A stretch of DNA of 64,000 nucleotides from Pusillimonas sp044464525 (GTDB taxonomy: Bacteria > Pseudomonadota > Gammaproteobacteria > Burkholderiales > Burkholderiaceae_B), in assembly GCF_044464525.1 (NCBI RefSeq), contig NZ_JBIQLE010000003.1:129251-193250 (forward strand), written 5' to 3'. Below are positions 25,528-34,487 of this stretch, one piece after another. The position numbers and the translations under genes were made by a program. The notes under the pieces were generated by a model that saw only the letters and a list, made by a program, of their open reading frames with translations, was not told the origin of the DNA and made no database searches. Numbering within the stretch: the first letter of the stretch is position 1; each line of letters opens with the position of its first letter.

Positions 25528-26451
25528 ATGAAGCCCAGCCCGTTTGTCTTATATGAACCCACGTCGGTCGATCAAGCGGTGTTCATGTTGTCCGAAGTCG
25601 CCGGGCAGGACGGTCGTATTCTGGCGGGGGGCCAAACACTGATACCCGCAATGGCGCTGCGCCTTGCACAGCCTGCCTACCTGATAGACATTAATCGCAT
25701 TGAAGAGCTTCAAGCCCTGGTCGAAACCGACCAGCGCCTTATTATCCACGCCGGCGTAAGGCATGCCGCCTTTCACGAGCCTGCCGCATCGGGGCCTCTA
25801 GGGGCCCTCTTGTCAACAGTGGTGCGCCATATCGCGCATCTACCTATACGCACCCGGGGCACATTCGCCGGCAGCGTGGCCAATGCCGACCCCGCGTCAG
25901 AGTGGTGTCTGGTCACGGCCACTCTAAACGCCTCAATCGTAGCCCGCAGCCTGAATGCCGAACGCCGTATCGCCGCATGCGATTACTTCGTCGGCTTCAT
26001 GACGACGGCCCTGCAACCCGATGAGCTGCTGGTTGCCATAGAGCTTCCCCTGCTTGATTCAGAAACCGTTTTCGGCTTTGAGGAAATCAGCTGGAGGGCC
26101 GGTGATTTCGCACAAGCCATGGCGCTGGCCGTCATGACCCCCACCGCCGCCGGCCTGCACAACGTGCGCATCGGCGTCGGCGCAGCTGAAAGCACGCCGC
26201 GGCGCATGGCCGAAGCGGAAGAGGTATTGGAAGGCCGGCCGGCGTCATCCGAGCTTTTTGCGCACGCAGCGCGATGTGCCGCAGAGGCCATCAACCCCAT
26301 GGACGGCACTGAGGACGAACAAGCCTATAGGCGCGATCTCGTCGAAACGGTGGTGTTGCGAGCGCTGGAAAAAGCAGCCGCTTTTCAATTGCCGCCAACT
26401 GATCAGGCCGTACCGGGCGCATCCCCAGAAAAGGAATCCAGCCATGCATGA
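25528..26451 (+). CDS. Xanthine dehydrogenase-family FAD subunit (CoxM type)
   Basis: The 307-aa protein is the medium, FAD-binding subunit of a molybdenum hydroxylase. It carries AGGQTLIP (residues 33-40) and TRGTFAGSVANADPAS (109-124), the two FAD-binding motifs of the CO-dehydrogenase/XDH family. It lacks the extra Cys loop of 4-hydroxybenzoyl-CoA reductase FAD subunits. The start has GGAGACACC upstream. It overlaps the [2Fe-2S] subunit gene by 8 bases and begins the operon coxM-, coxS-, coxL- and coxG-like, acyl-CoA ligase and onwards. Confidence 0.9.
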   Translation: MKPSPFVLYEPTSVDQAVFMLSEVAGQDGRILAGGQTLIPAMALRLAQPAYLIDINRIEELQALVETDQRLIIHAGVRHAAFHEPAASGPLGALLSTVVRHIAHLPIRTRGTFAGSVANADPASEWCLVTATLNASIVARSLNAERRIAACDYFVGFMTTALQPDELLVAIELPLLDSETVFGFEEISWRAGDFAQAMALAVMTPTAAGLHNVRIGVGAAESTPRRMAEAEEVLEGRPASSELFAHAARCAAEAINPMDGTEDEQAYRRDLVETVVLRALEKAAAFQLPPTDQAVPGASPEKESSHA

Positions 26452-26926
26452 GATCGATATTGTCCTGGACGTGAATGGCGAAGCATTTCCTTTGCGCGTA
26501 GAGCCCCGGCGTACCCTGGTGGACACGCTACGCGACGACTGCGGCCTGACAGGCACCCATATTGGTTGCGAACATGGCGTATGCGGCGCATGCACGGTGC
26601 TGGTCGACGGCCAGCCGGCGCGCTCCTGCCTGATGTTCGCGGCTCAGGCCCACGGCAAGAAAATCGAAACTGTTGAAGGGCTGGCCCAAGGCGGCGAGCT
26701 GCATCCTTTGCAGCAAGCGTTCATAGACCAGCACGCGCTGCAATGCGGCTTCTGTACGCCAGGGTTTCTGATGCTCGCCAAAGGAATATTGGAAAACAAC
26801 CCCGGCATCAACGACACCGAGCTGCTGGACGCTTTGTCGTCGAACCTTTGTCGCTGCACCGGCTACGCTCACATTCTGAAGGCGGTGAAACAGGTCCGCG
26901 GCGCACTGGCACCGGAGAGCAAATGA
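26444..26926 (+). CDS. Xanthine dehydrogenase-family [2Fe-2S] subunit (CoxS type)
   Basis: The 160-aa protein has a plant-type [2Fe-2S] domain (Cys42, 47, 50, 62) and a helical second [2Fe-2S] domain (Cys101, 104, 136, 138; CGFCTPG and NLCRCTGY). All eight ligands are present. It links the molybdenum site to FAD. Its ATG lies inside the end of the coxM-like gene and its stop overlaps the coxL-like start, showing tight coupling. Confidence 0.94.
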   Translation: MHEIDIVLDVNGEAFPLRVEPRRTLVDTLRDDCGLTGTHIGCEHGVCGACTVLVDGQPARSCLMFAAQAHGKKIETVEGLAQGGELHPLQQAFIDQHALQCGFCTPGFLMLAKGILENNPGINDTELLDALSSNLCRCTGYAHILKAVKQVRGALAPESK

Positions 26927-29364
26927 AATCATCCACCACCACCAAAGCCCGCATCGCAGCAACCAATCTGCTGCCAGAGGTTCTGGTAGACGAGCAAGAA
27001 CTCGCGGCGGCTGTCATCGGCAAGTCTGTGACACGCCTCGAAGATCCGCCGCTGGTGCGGGGCGAGGGTACATTTGCGGCCGACATCAATTTTCCACGGC
27101 AGCTGCATATGCGCGTGGTGCGCTCACAGTCAGCGCACGGCAAAATCAATGCCGTCCATGTTGACGAAGCCCTCAAGCTGCCCGGAGTTGTCGCGATATG
27201 GACCGGCGCCGACGTCGCCGACATCCCGCCCATTCCGTTTCGCGCAACAAAGGTTCAGGGCCTGGAAGCATATTGCCAACCCATACTGGCGCAAGGCCAT
27301 GTCCGGTACGTGGGAGATCCCGTGGCCGTGATATTCGCGCAAGACCCTTACGTCGCGGAAGACGCCGCCGACCTGATCTCCCTCGACATCCGCGAGCTGC
27401 CGCCGCTGCTGGACGCCCGCGACGAACCCGGCGAGTTCCTTCCCGGATTGACCACCGAAGCCACTGTCATTCGCAAAGGCTACGGAGACATCGAGGCAGC
27501 GTTCGACAATGCCTGGCGCGTCATGGACCTGGATCTGTCCATAGGCCGCCACAGTGGCGTGCCGCTTGAATGTCGCGGAGCGGTGGCGCGTTATGACGCC
27601 GGCCGCGACATGCTCGAAATGTACGGAGCCGCGAAGAAATCGCACTGGAACCGCGACGAAATGGCGAAGATGCTGGGCCGCCCTCCGTCGACCATAAATT
27701 TATACGAGGGCCATGTGGGCGGGGGCTTTGGCGTACGGGGCGAACTCTATCCCGAAGATGTGTTGGTCTGCCTGGCTGCGCTACGTTTGCGCAGACCCAT
27801 AAAATGGGTGGAAGACCGACGCGAGAATCTGATCGCCACCAACCACTCGCGCGAGCAATATCATCAGATTCAGGCCGCCATAGACAGCGAAGGACGCATC
27901 CTGGGCATACGGAACAAGTTCTTCCACAGCCAGGGCGGCTATGTGCGAACCCATGGGCCTCGCGTGGCCGACATGTCGGCTGGCCTGCTGTTGGGGCCCT
28001 ATCGCGTGCCGGCATACAAGGTAGAAGGCCACTTCCGGCTGACCAATAAAACACCGGCCGCCACGTATCGCTCTCCAGGCCGCTACGAAACCACCTTCGT
28101 TCGCGAACGCCTGATGGACGCAATCGCCCAGGCCGTTGAAATCTCTCCCATCGAGGCGCGCAGGCGCAACTTGATCCAATCGTCCGAAATGCCATATACG
28201 CGTCCGCTGGATGCACTGGGCGTGGATGTCGTGTTGGACTCCGGCGACTACGCCGGCTTGCTCGATAAAACCCTCAAACGCCTCAACTGGGATGAGCTGC
28301 AGCGCAACGCGGCGCAACGCCGACAGGCCGGCGAGTGCGTCGGCATAGGCCTGGCCATGTTCGTCGAAAAATCCGGGCTGGGGCCATCAGACCTGGTACG
28401 CCTGACGGTCGACCACGGCGGCGGCATAGAGCTGGTGACAGGCGCGGGCTCTGTCGGGCAAGGCATGGAAACCGCTTTGGCGCAGATCTGCGCCCACGAG
28501 CTTGGCGTCGACTACACCCGCATCCGGGTCGTCAAAGGTCGAACCGACGTGATCGAGTTCGGCAACGGCGCGCACGCCTCGCGCGTAACCGTCATGTCGG
28601 GCTCCGCCACGCAGATCGCTGCCCGCAAGGTACGAGACAAAGCGCTGCAGGCTGCAAGCGAAAACTGGAACCTGCCTGCGAACGCACTGACTCTGCTGGA
28701 CGGCGTGGTCAAACCGCGGGATGCCGCCGATGAACGGCGCATGTCGCTTGCCGAGGTTGCACGCTATCTGCACCCCAGCCAGAAGACCAGCAACGGGCAT
28801 GCACCGGGCTTGTCGGCCGAGGGCTGGTTTTACAGCGAGCACATGAACTATCCCTACGGCGTACACGTGGCCCAGATCGCAGTGGACGCCGATACCGGCC
28901 GCGTCCAGGTAGAGAAATACCTGGTCGCCTACGACGTCGGCCGAGCGGTCAACCCCAAGATGATCGAAGGGCAAATCATTGGCGGATTGGCGCAAGGCCT
29001 CGGAGGCGCGCTGTACGAACAGTTCGCCTACGACCCGTCCGGCCAGCCCTTGTCCACCACTTTTGCCGACTACCTGATGGTCACCGCACATGAAATGCCC
29101 GAGGTCGACGTGATGATCACCGAAGACGCTCCGAGCCCGCTGAACCCTCTGGGCTTGAAAGGAGCCGGCGAAGGTGGAACCAACGCCGTCGGCGCAGCCA
29201 TTGCAGCCGCCGTGGACGATGCGCTGGGCATGCCGGGCGCCATCACGTCGCTGCCTGTAACGCCCATGCGCGTACACCAATTGCTTGGGCGGTCGCGCCG
29301 CGCCGCAGCTTCCACCTCGACCAAACAGAACAAACCAGATCAGGACAGCAATGGAATTCACTAA
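26923..29364 (+). CDS. Xanthine dehydrogenase-family molybdopterin subunit (CoxL type)
   Basis: The 813-aa catalytic subunit has a hammerhead domain at the N-terminus (VTRLEDPPLVRGEGTFAADI). Molybdopterin motifs follow: GGGFGVRGE, TYRSPGRYE at the position where CO dehydrogenases have their AYRCSFR loop, and GAGEGGTNAVG with the catalytic Glu at residue 750. The missing Cys in the loop makes CO oxidation unlikely, so an organic ring or thioester substrate is expected. The start at 26923 overlaps the coxS-like stop by 4 bases. It overlaps the coxG-like gene by 14 bases. Confidence 0.92.
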   Translation: MKSSTTTKARIAATNLLPEVLVDEQELAAAVIGKSVTRLEDPPLVRGEGTFAADINFPRQLHMRVVRSQSAHGKINAVHVDEALKLPGVVAIWTGADVADIPPIPFRATKVQGLEAYCQPILAQGHVRYVGDPVAVIFAQDPYVAEDAADLISLDIRELPPLLDARDEPGEFLPGLTTEATVIRKGYGDIEAAFDNAWRVMDLDLSIGRHSGVPLECRGAVARYDAGRDMLEMYGAAKKSHWNRDEMAKMLGRPPSTINLYEGHVGGGFGVRGELYPEDVLVCLAALRLRRPIKWVEDRRENLIATNHSREQYHQIQAAIDSEGRILGIRNKFFHSQGGYVRTHGPRVADMSAGLLLGPYRVPAYKVEGHFRLTNKTPAATYRSPGRYETTFVRERLMDAIAQAVEISPIEARRRNLIQSSEMPYTRPLDALGVDVVLDSGDYAGLLDKTLKRLNWDELQRNAAQRRQAGECVGIGLAMFVEKSGLGPSDLVRLTVDHGGGIELVTGAGSVGQGMETALAQICAHELGVDYTRIRVVKGRTDVIEFGNGAHASRVTVMSGSATQIAARKVRDKALQAASENWNLPANALTLLDGVVKPRDAADERRMSLAEVARYLHPSQKTSNGHAPGLSAEGWFYSEHMNYPYGVHVAQIAVDADTGRVQVEKYLVAYDVGRAVNPKMIEGQIIGGLAQGLGGALYEQFAYDPSGQPLSTTFADYLMVTAHEMPEVDVMITEDAPSPLNPLGLKGAGEGGTNAVGAAIAAAVDDALGMPGAITSLPVTPMRVHQLLGRSRRAAASTSTKQNKPDQDSNGIH

Positions 29365-30184
29365 CAGCTTCGAAGTATCGCTGGCGCCGGAAAAAGCATG
29401 GCCATGGTTGATGGATGTCGAATCCATTGTGCCTTGCATGCCCGGCGCCGAACTGCTTGAAAAACGAGACGATGGGTCATTCAAGGGCAAGATCTCCGTG
29501 CGCCTGGGCCCTGTGGGTTTGGTATTTATATGTGATGCGACATTCACCGACATTGACAATGAACGCTACAAGGCGCAGATCGTGGCAAGCGGCTCTGATG
29601 CAAAGGGCCGTGGCACGGCAAATGCACAAATCGCCTTTTCTCTGCAGCCCAGCGCCAAGGGATCGAAGATACTGATCGACACAGAGCTGGAACTATCCGG
29701 AATCGTGGCGCAATACGGGCGCGGCGTAGGCATCATTCAGAACGTGGCCAACCAGATCGTATCGCAATTTTCCCAGAACCTCGAAGCCCGCATTGCGCAG
29801 TTGAAAGAGCACGCCGCGCAGACCGGGCAAGACATGTTCGCAGCACCAAGCGAGCTATCCGCGCCTTCAGACTCTGTCCCGGATGCCACGACGCGCGCGC
29901 CTGGTTCGGCTCAAGCCAACAGGCCGGCGGTTGCCCAGACGTCAACCGCAGGCAACACGCAATCTTATGTGGAAGGCTACAAGGACGGTTTCGCCGACGG
30001 ACATCTGGCGGGCTATCAGGCCGCCTTGCAAGTGTTTGCCGTCAATGGCAAGCCGCCAAGCGGGGGCATCCCGGCCAACGGGCCCCCGCCCTTCCCCAAG
30101 GCGAAACCCATCAGCGGCTTCAGCTTGCTCTTTTCGTCTTTGAAATCCACCGTCGCCGGCTGGTTCTCACGGCAGCCGCATTAA
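29351..30184 (+). CDS. CoxG-like SRPBCC protein
   Basis: The 277-aa protein has an N-terminal SRPBCC (START-like) domain of the CoxG family (MEFTNSFEVSLAPEKAWPWLMDVESIVPCMPGAEL), a linker rich in Ala, Pro and Thr, and a GYKDGFADGHLAGYQAAL segment. The C-terminus (SGFSLLFSSLKSTVAGWFSRQ) is amphipathic. CoxG proteins help attach or mature molybdenum hydroxylases at the membrane. It starts inside the end of the coxL-like gene. The AMP-binding ligase follows after 42 bases. Confidence 0.85.
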   Translation: MEFTNSFEVSLAPEKAWPWLMDVESIVPCMPGAELLEKRDDGSFKGKISVRLGPVGLVFICDATFTDIDNERYKAQIVASGSDAKGRGTANAQIAFSLQPSAKGSKILIDTELELSGIVAQYGRGVGIIQNVANQIVSQFSQNLEARIAQLKEHAAQTGQDMFAAPSELSAPSDSVPDATTRAPGSAQANRPAVAQTSTAGNTQSYVEGYKDGFADGHLAGYQAALQVFAVNGKPPSGGIPANGPPPFPKAKPISGFSLLFSSLKSTVAGWFSRQPH

Positions 30185-30226
30185 CCTCGTTACGATTTTA
30201 CCGTTCCATACGTTTCGGAGCACACT

Positions 30227-31897
30227 TTGTCGATAAGAAAAAACACCGTTCTCACTTTGCTTGAGACCGAGCAAATCCGGGCGTTCTACGCTTCGGGCCA
30301 TTGGCGCGATCAGACGATCTATGAAAGCGCGCGCCAAAACGCGGAACAGCGTCCGGATAGCTATGCAATCCGTGATCATCACAACCGACTCACCTATTCG
30401 CAACTGCTGCACGCCGCCGATGCGCTGGCCGCACGCTTGGAGGATGCAGGTGTGGTGCCGGGTCAACGCGTCGGATTATGGACATCCAGCCGAGCGGAAA
30501 CGGCTGTGGTGTGGCTGGCCTGCTCGCGCAACAATTACACATGCTGCCCCTCGCTGCATCGCGACCATACGGTTGACGATGTGTACAAGCTGATGGAGCG
30601 CGTGCGCGCCACGGCTTTCATCGGCGAGATCGGTTGGGGCGCCGATGCGCACCGCAATGATATTTTTGCACGCCTGGAAGCACTGGATTCGCTGAAACTG
30701 AAAGTGGCCTTGAAGCCGTCAAGCCAAGACGGGGCCGCCGATGAACTACTGTCGACGGCCACCGCCCGAACCGCCACAAGCGAGCCATGCCGGGATCCGA
30801 ACCGCGTGGTGTATCTTGCGTTCACCTCGGGCACCACAGGCGTACCCAAGGGGGTCATGCACAGCGACAACACGCTGCTGGCGAACGCCCGCGCCATAGC
30901 GAAGGATTGGCATTTCGGCACTGATTCCGTGCTCTATACAATGAGCCCGCTTAGTCATAACCTGGGCCTGGGGGCCATGATCAGCGCATTCGCGTCCGGC
31001 GCCGAAGTGGTGCTGCACGACCTGCCCAAAGGCGGAAACCTCATCGACCGCCTGATCGAAACGGACACGACCTTTCTGTTTGGCGTACCCACACACGCCA
31101 TTGACATGCTCAATGAATTGCGCCGCCGAGGCCTCAAGTCGGTCGGGCGCTTGCAAGGCTTCCGGGTGTCCGGCGCCGCGGCGCCCTCCGGCGTGGTCCA
31201 GGGCCTGATCGACCACGGCATCAAACCGCAAAGCGGCTACGGCATGACTGAAGCCTGCTCTCATCACTACACTTTGCCGAACGACGATCCTGCCAGAATC
31301 ATCAGCACTTCGGGACGCGCCTGCAACGGATACGAAGTCAGGATATTCTCCACAGACAACGCCGACCAGGAACTGCCGGCGGGCGAAGTAGGCCAGATAG
31401 GCGGACGCGGGGCCAGCCTGATGCTGGGTTATTTCGATAACCAGCTTGCAACCGAAGAGTCCTTCAACTCTGACGGCTGGTTCATGACCGGCGACTTGGG
31501 AATGCTGGACGAACATGGCTACCTGGTAATCACCGGACGAAAAAAAGACCTGATCATCCGGGGCGGGCACAATATTTATCCGGCAAAAATAGAAAGCCTG
31601 GCAACGCAGCACCCCGATGTGGCGCGCGTCGCCGCGCTGCCTGTGCCTGACGACCGGCTGGGCGAGAAAGTATGCCTGGCCGTCATGTTCAAGCCTGGCA
31701 GGCAATGCTCGGCGGAAGACATACTGGCGCATCTTGACCAAGCCGGGTTGTCGCGCTACGACATGCCTGAATATTTCGTGGCCTTGCCGGAGATTCCGCT
31801 GACCGCCAGCGGCAAGATATATAAGCGCCCCCTAAGCGAAGACATCAAGTCGGGCAAGCTGAAGGTGGAATCAATCCGCTTCAGCGTAACCACATGA
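30227..31897 (+). CDS. AMP-dependent acyl/aryl-CoA ligase
   Basis: The 556-aa adenylate-forming enzyme carries FTSGTTGVPKGVMHSD (P-loop), GYGMTEAC, WFMTGDLGMLDEHGYLVITGRKKDLIIRGGHNIYP and ASGKIYKRPL with the catalytic Lys. It activates a carboxylic acid to its CoA thioester; the acid is not determinable, with 2,3-dihydroxybenzoate, medium-chain and cyclohexane-type carboxylates all represented among relatives. The start is TTG at 30227 with CGGAG six bases upstream. Linked to a molybdenum hydroxylase and a thioesterase, it suggests a CoA-bound hydroxylation step. Confidence 0.87.
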   Translation: MSIRKNTVLTLLETEQIRAFYASGHWRDQTIYESARQNAEQRPDSYAIRDHHNRLTYSQLLHAADALAARLEDAGVVPGQRVGLWTSSRAETAVVWLACSRNNYTCCPSLHRDHTVDDVYKLMERVRATAFIGEIGWGADAHRNDIFARLEALDSLKLKVALKPSSQDGAADELLSTATARTATSEPCRDPNRVVYLAFTSGTTGVPKGVMHSDNTLLANARAIAKDWHFGTDSVLYTMSPLSHNLGLGAMISAFASGAEVVLHDLPKGGNLIDRLIETDTTFLFGVPTHAIDMLNELRRRGLKSVGRLQGFRVSGAAAPSGVVQGLIDHGIKPQSGYGMTEACSHHYTLPNDDPARIISTSGRACNGYEVRIFSTDNADQELPAGEVGQIGGRGASLMLGYFDNQLATEESFNSDGWFMTGDLGMLDEHGYLVITGRKKDLIIRGGHNIYPAKIESLATQHPDVARVAALPVPDDRLGEKVCLAVMFKPGRQCSAEDILAHLDQAGLSRYDMPEYFVALPEIPLTASGKIYKRPLSEDIKSGKLKVESIRFSVTT

Positions 31898-31954
31898 ACT
31901 ACGAAATGCGTGCTGTAGCACATTGTTTTCGCGCCACCTGACTCTGCCATCCGT

Positions 31955-32386
31955 ATGAACCACACTGCTGACACCTCACAAGCTGCTCTTGAAAGACTGC
32001 GCCATGAGCTTGCTCATCCACCGTTTCATGCGGTGCTGGCGCCGGAAGCAATTTCTGTCGACCTGGACGAAGGCTCGGTAGTCATTCGCGTGCCGTATCA
32101 AGACCACTTGCGGCGCGCTGCCGATTCCACGGCCATCCACGGCGGCGTGATCGCCACGCTGGCCGACCTGGCGGCCCATGCCGCAGTCGCCGTGCAGATT
32201 CAACGCATGGCGCCCACCATCGATCTGCGAATCGATTACCTGCGGGCGGCGCCCGGCGCCGACCTTTATGCAAGGGCGAAAACCTTGCGCGTAGGCCGAT
32301 CAATCGCGCGCGTCGACGTGGTGATCAGTGGAAAAGACACACCGGCAATCGCGGTGGCGCGCGGCACCTTCAGCACGCTACCTTAA
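31955..32386 (+). CDS. PaaI-type hotdog-fold thioesterase
   Basis: The 143-aa protein has the hotdog-fold PaaI signature: AIHGGVIATLADLAAHAAVAVQ (helix with catalytic residues) and APTIDLRIDYLRAAPGADLYARAKTLRVGRSIARVDVVI. Such enzymes release aryl or acyl groups from CoA. It lies between the CoA ligase and a quinone oxidoreductase gene on the same strand and may rescue CoA from dead-end thioesters of the pathway. Confidence 0.85.
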   Translation: MNHTADTSQAALERLRHELAHPPFHAVLAPEAISVDLDEGSVVIRVPYQDHLRRAADSTAIHGGVIATLADLAAHAAVAVQIQRMAPTIDLRIDYLRAAPGADLYARAKTLRVGRSIARVDVVISGKDTPAIAVARGTFSTLP

Positions 32387-32406
32387 TAAAATTATCAGGA
32401 TCCAAT

Positions 32407-33420
32407 ATGAAAGCCATACTGATTCGCGAATTTGGCCCCCTGGAGTCACTCACGATCGAAGAAGTCGCCGATCCCGTTCCGGCGTCGGACGAAGTCTTGA
32501 TCGAAGTACGGGCCACCGCCATCAATTATGTGGACTCCCTGGTCGTCACCGGGGCTTATCAATTCTTGCCCGAACGTCCGTTCTCGCCCGGAAAGCTTCC
32601 GGCAGGCGTGGTTTTGGCAGTCGGCGATTCGGTCAAGAACGTCAAGCCCGGCGACCGCGTCCTGACACTGGCCGAACATGGCGGCTATGCGCAAAAAGCC
32701 GTCGCCAAAGCGCACGATTGCTTTACCCTGCCCGACAACCTGCCGTTTGTGCAGGCTGCCGGCATGGCGCTGGCTTATGACACTGCCTGGTTCTCGCTGT
32801 GCGAGCGCGGCCGCGCCAAGGCCGGCGACTCGGTGCTGGTGCTTGGCGCCACAGGCGGCGTGGGCATGGCCGCCGTACAACTTGCACGCGCATACGGACT
32901 GAAGGTCATTGCCGGCATATCCAGCCCCGAAAAACGCGAAATGGTGCTCAACGCGGGCGCTCACCACTGCGTCGATCTGGCCGCCCCCAATCTACGGGAT
33001 AGCCTGCGTGAACAGGTTTACGCCTTAACCGACGGCCAGGGCGTGGATATCGTGCTGGACCCGCTGGGCGGCGATATCTTCAGCGCGGCCCTGCGCACTG
33101 TGGCGTGGTGCGGCAGGCTCGTCGTCATCGGCTTTGCGGCCGGAGAAATTCCGACAGTCAAGGTCAATTATCTGTTGCTCAAGAACATTGAAGTCAGCGG
33201 GGTGCAAGTCAGCGACTACCGCAAGCGCCGCCCCGACATGATGCAGCACTGCCTGGACGAGATCTTCCGGCTTTACGGAGAAGGCGGCCTGGTACCCACC
33301 CCGACAAACACAGTAAGTCTGGAAGAGGCCGCAGATGCATTGATGCGGGTCAGCACGCGCCAGGCATCGGGACGAATGATTCTTGTTCCGAACCCCGAGC
33401 GTGAAACCGTCCAAATTTAG
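32407..33420 (+). CDS. Zinc-free NADPH:quinone oxidoreductase-like MDR protein
   Basis: The 337-aa medium-chain reductase has the MDR fold: N-terminal catalytic domain (EVLIEVRATAINYVDSLVVTGAYQ), Rossmann domain with VLVLGATGGVGMAAVQLARAYG (near residue 145), and VNYLLLKNIEVSGV. Zinc-binding residues are absent, so it is a reductase of quinones, enones or enoyl-CoAs rather than an alcohol dehydrogenase. It lies 20 bases after the thioesterase. Confidence 0.86.
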   Translation: MKAILIREFGPLESLTIEEVADPVPASDEVLIEVRATAINYVDSLVVTGAYQFLPERPFSPGKLPAGVVLAVGDSVKNVKPGDRVLTLAEHGGYAQKAVAKAHDCFTLPDNLPFVQAAGMALAYDTAWFSLCERGRAKAGDSVLVLGATGGVGMAAVQLARAYGLKVIAGISSPEKREMVLNAGAHHCVDLAAPNLRDSLREQVYALTDGQGVDIVLDPLGGDIFSAALRTVAWCGRLVVIGFAAGEIPTVKVNYLLLKNIEVSGVQVSDYRKRRPDMMQHCLDEIFRLYGEGGLVPTPTNTVSLEEAADALMRVSTRQASGRMILVPNPERETVQI

Positions 33421-33427
33421 GGAAAAT

Positions 33428-33501
33428 ACCAAATTTGACCACGTTGTGTTGTACTATCCATCCTTATTGACATCAAGGATAGTCGGCGGCTGTTCGCCGA
33501 C
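33428..33501. promoter_or_regulatory. Leader of the XRE regulator gene with ACCA-type site and hairpin
   Basis: ACCAAATTTGAC (33428-33439) is a weaker copy (9 of 12) of the ACCA-type motif found before four other units. ACTATCC (33453-33459) and GGATAGT (33477-33483) are inverted. GTCGGCG (33482-33488) and CGCCGAC (33495-33501) form a short perfect hairpin before the ribosome site AAGGAGGG. The regulator may bind its own promoter. Confidence 0.4.
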
Positions 33502-33527
33502 GATCCGACCGCAAGGAGGGCGACACT

Positions 33528-34469
33528 ATGCGTTGGCGATATGCAGAGATCGGGCAACGAGTTAAAGCATTCCGTATGGCCTCGGGCTTGAACGCCGACG
33601 AGGTGGCTCAAAAAATCGGCATCTCTCGAACTGCGCTCTATCGCGTGGAAAAAGGCGAAATAGCCAAGATCGACACGCTGGAACGCCTGTCCGACCTTCT
33701 GGAAGTCTCGCTCACTACGCTGCTTGGAGTAGGTATTGAATACATGCCTTCGGCGGTGAGCTATTTCGAGCGTACGCGCCAACTTGAAGAAACCGCCGAC
33801 CAGATCATAGTGCTGGCAGGCCCGGTATCTTTTCTGTTGGCGTCGCCACAGTTCGAAACCACATTGAGCCAGTTATTGACGGAAAGCGTGCCCGAGAAGA
33901 GCGCCAAGCGCGCCAGGCTGCTGGCCGACGTGGATAGCGTGATGGAAATCCTGCATCAACGCAAGCAGACCTATCTGCGCCGCCGCCCCAGCATCGTGAA
34001 CCTGGTGTCCGCGGATCAAATCTCTCGCTTTTTAAGCAACGGCCTGATCGGACGCGCCGACCTGTCGGAATCAACACGACGCGAACGCCACGAAATAGCG
34101 CGCGCCGAAATCGAACACCTGGCGGCATTGATCGAGGCTGACGACCTGGGCGTGCAGATCGGCCTGGTTACCGACACCCTGCCCATGAACGGGTTCCAGA
34201 TCTTCAGGCAAGCCGATCACAGCACGCTGACCATCAGCCCCTTCCGCTTGGGCGAACAGCCCAATATCCGTGTGGGTGTTGCTTTGGCAACATCTGCGCC
34301 CGAAGCGCTGAAGCTACATCACAACATAGTCAAGGACGCCTGGCGCACGTCGATGGTCGGCGCCGAGGCAGCCAACTATCTGCGTGAACTGCTGGCTGCC
34401 GACACACATAACGCCGCGCGAAAGCCGGCGCAAGCAAGCCAATCCGGTTCAAGCCAGGAAAACAAATGA
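33528..34469 (+). CDS. XRE-family (Cro/CI-type HTH) regulator with large effector domain
   Basis: The 313-aa protein has an N-terminal lambda-repressor-like HTH (IGQRVKAFRMASGLNADEVAQKIGISRTALYRVEKGE, residues 6-43). A long domain of no recognised family follows (about 70-295), with a helical stretch SAKRARLLADVDSVMEILHQRKQTYLRRRP. The size is far above simple XRE repressors and implies ligand sensing. AAGGAGGG precedes the ATG. It sits in the middle of the catabolic run and is the best candidate for the shared ACCA-type motif. Confidence 0.8.
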   Translation: MRWRYAEIGQRVKAFRMASGLNADEVAQKIGISRTALYRVEKGEIAKIDTLERLSDLLEVSLTTLLGVGIEYMPSAVSYFERTRQLEETADQIIVLAGPVSFLLASPQFETTLSQLLTESVPEKSAKRARLLADVDSVMEILHQRKQTYLRRRPSIVNLVSADQISRFLSNGLIGRADLSESTRRERHEIARAEIEHLAALIEADDLGVQIGLVTDTLPMNGFQIFRQADHSTLTISPFRLGEQPNIRVGVALATSAPEALKLHHNIVKDAWRTSMVGAEAANYLRELLAADTHNAARKPAQASQSGSSQENK

Positions 34470-34487
34470 AGGTCTCGAGGAGTTTCA

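Noticed and set aside
26923..29364. Carbon monoxide dehydrogenase large subunit
   Set aside because: The active-site loop reads TYRSPGR rather than AYRCSFR, so the Cys that binds copper is absent.
28387..29559. 390-aa open frame antisense to the coxL-like gene
   Set aside because: No recognisable domain, and it lies entirely against a well-supported catalytic subunit.
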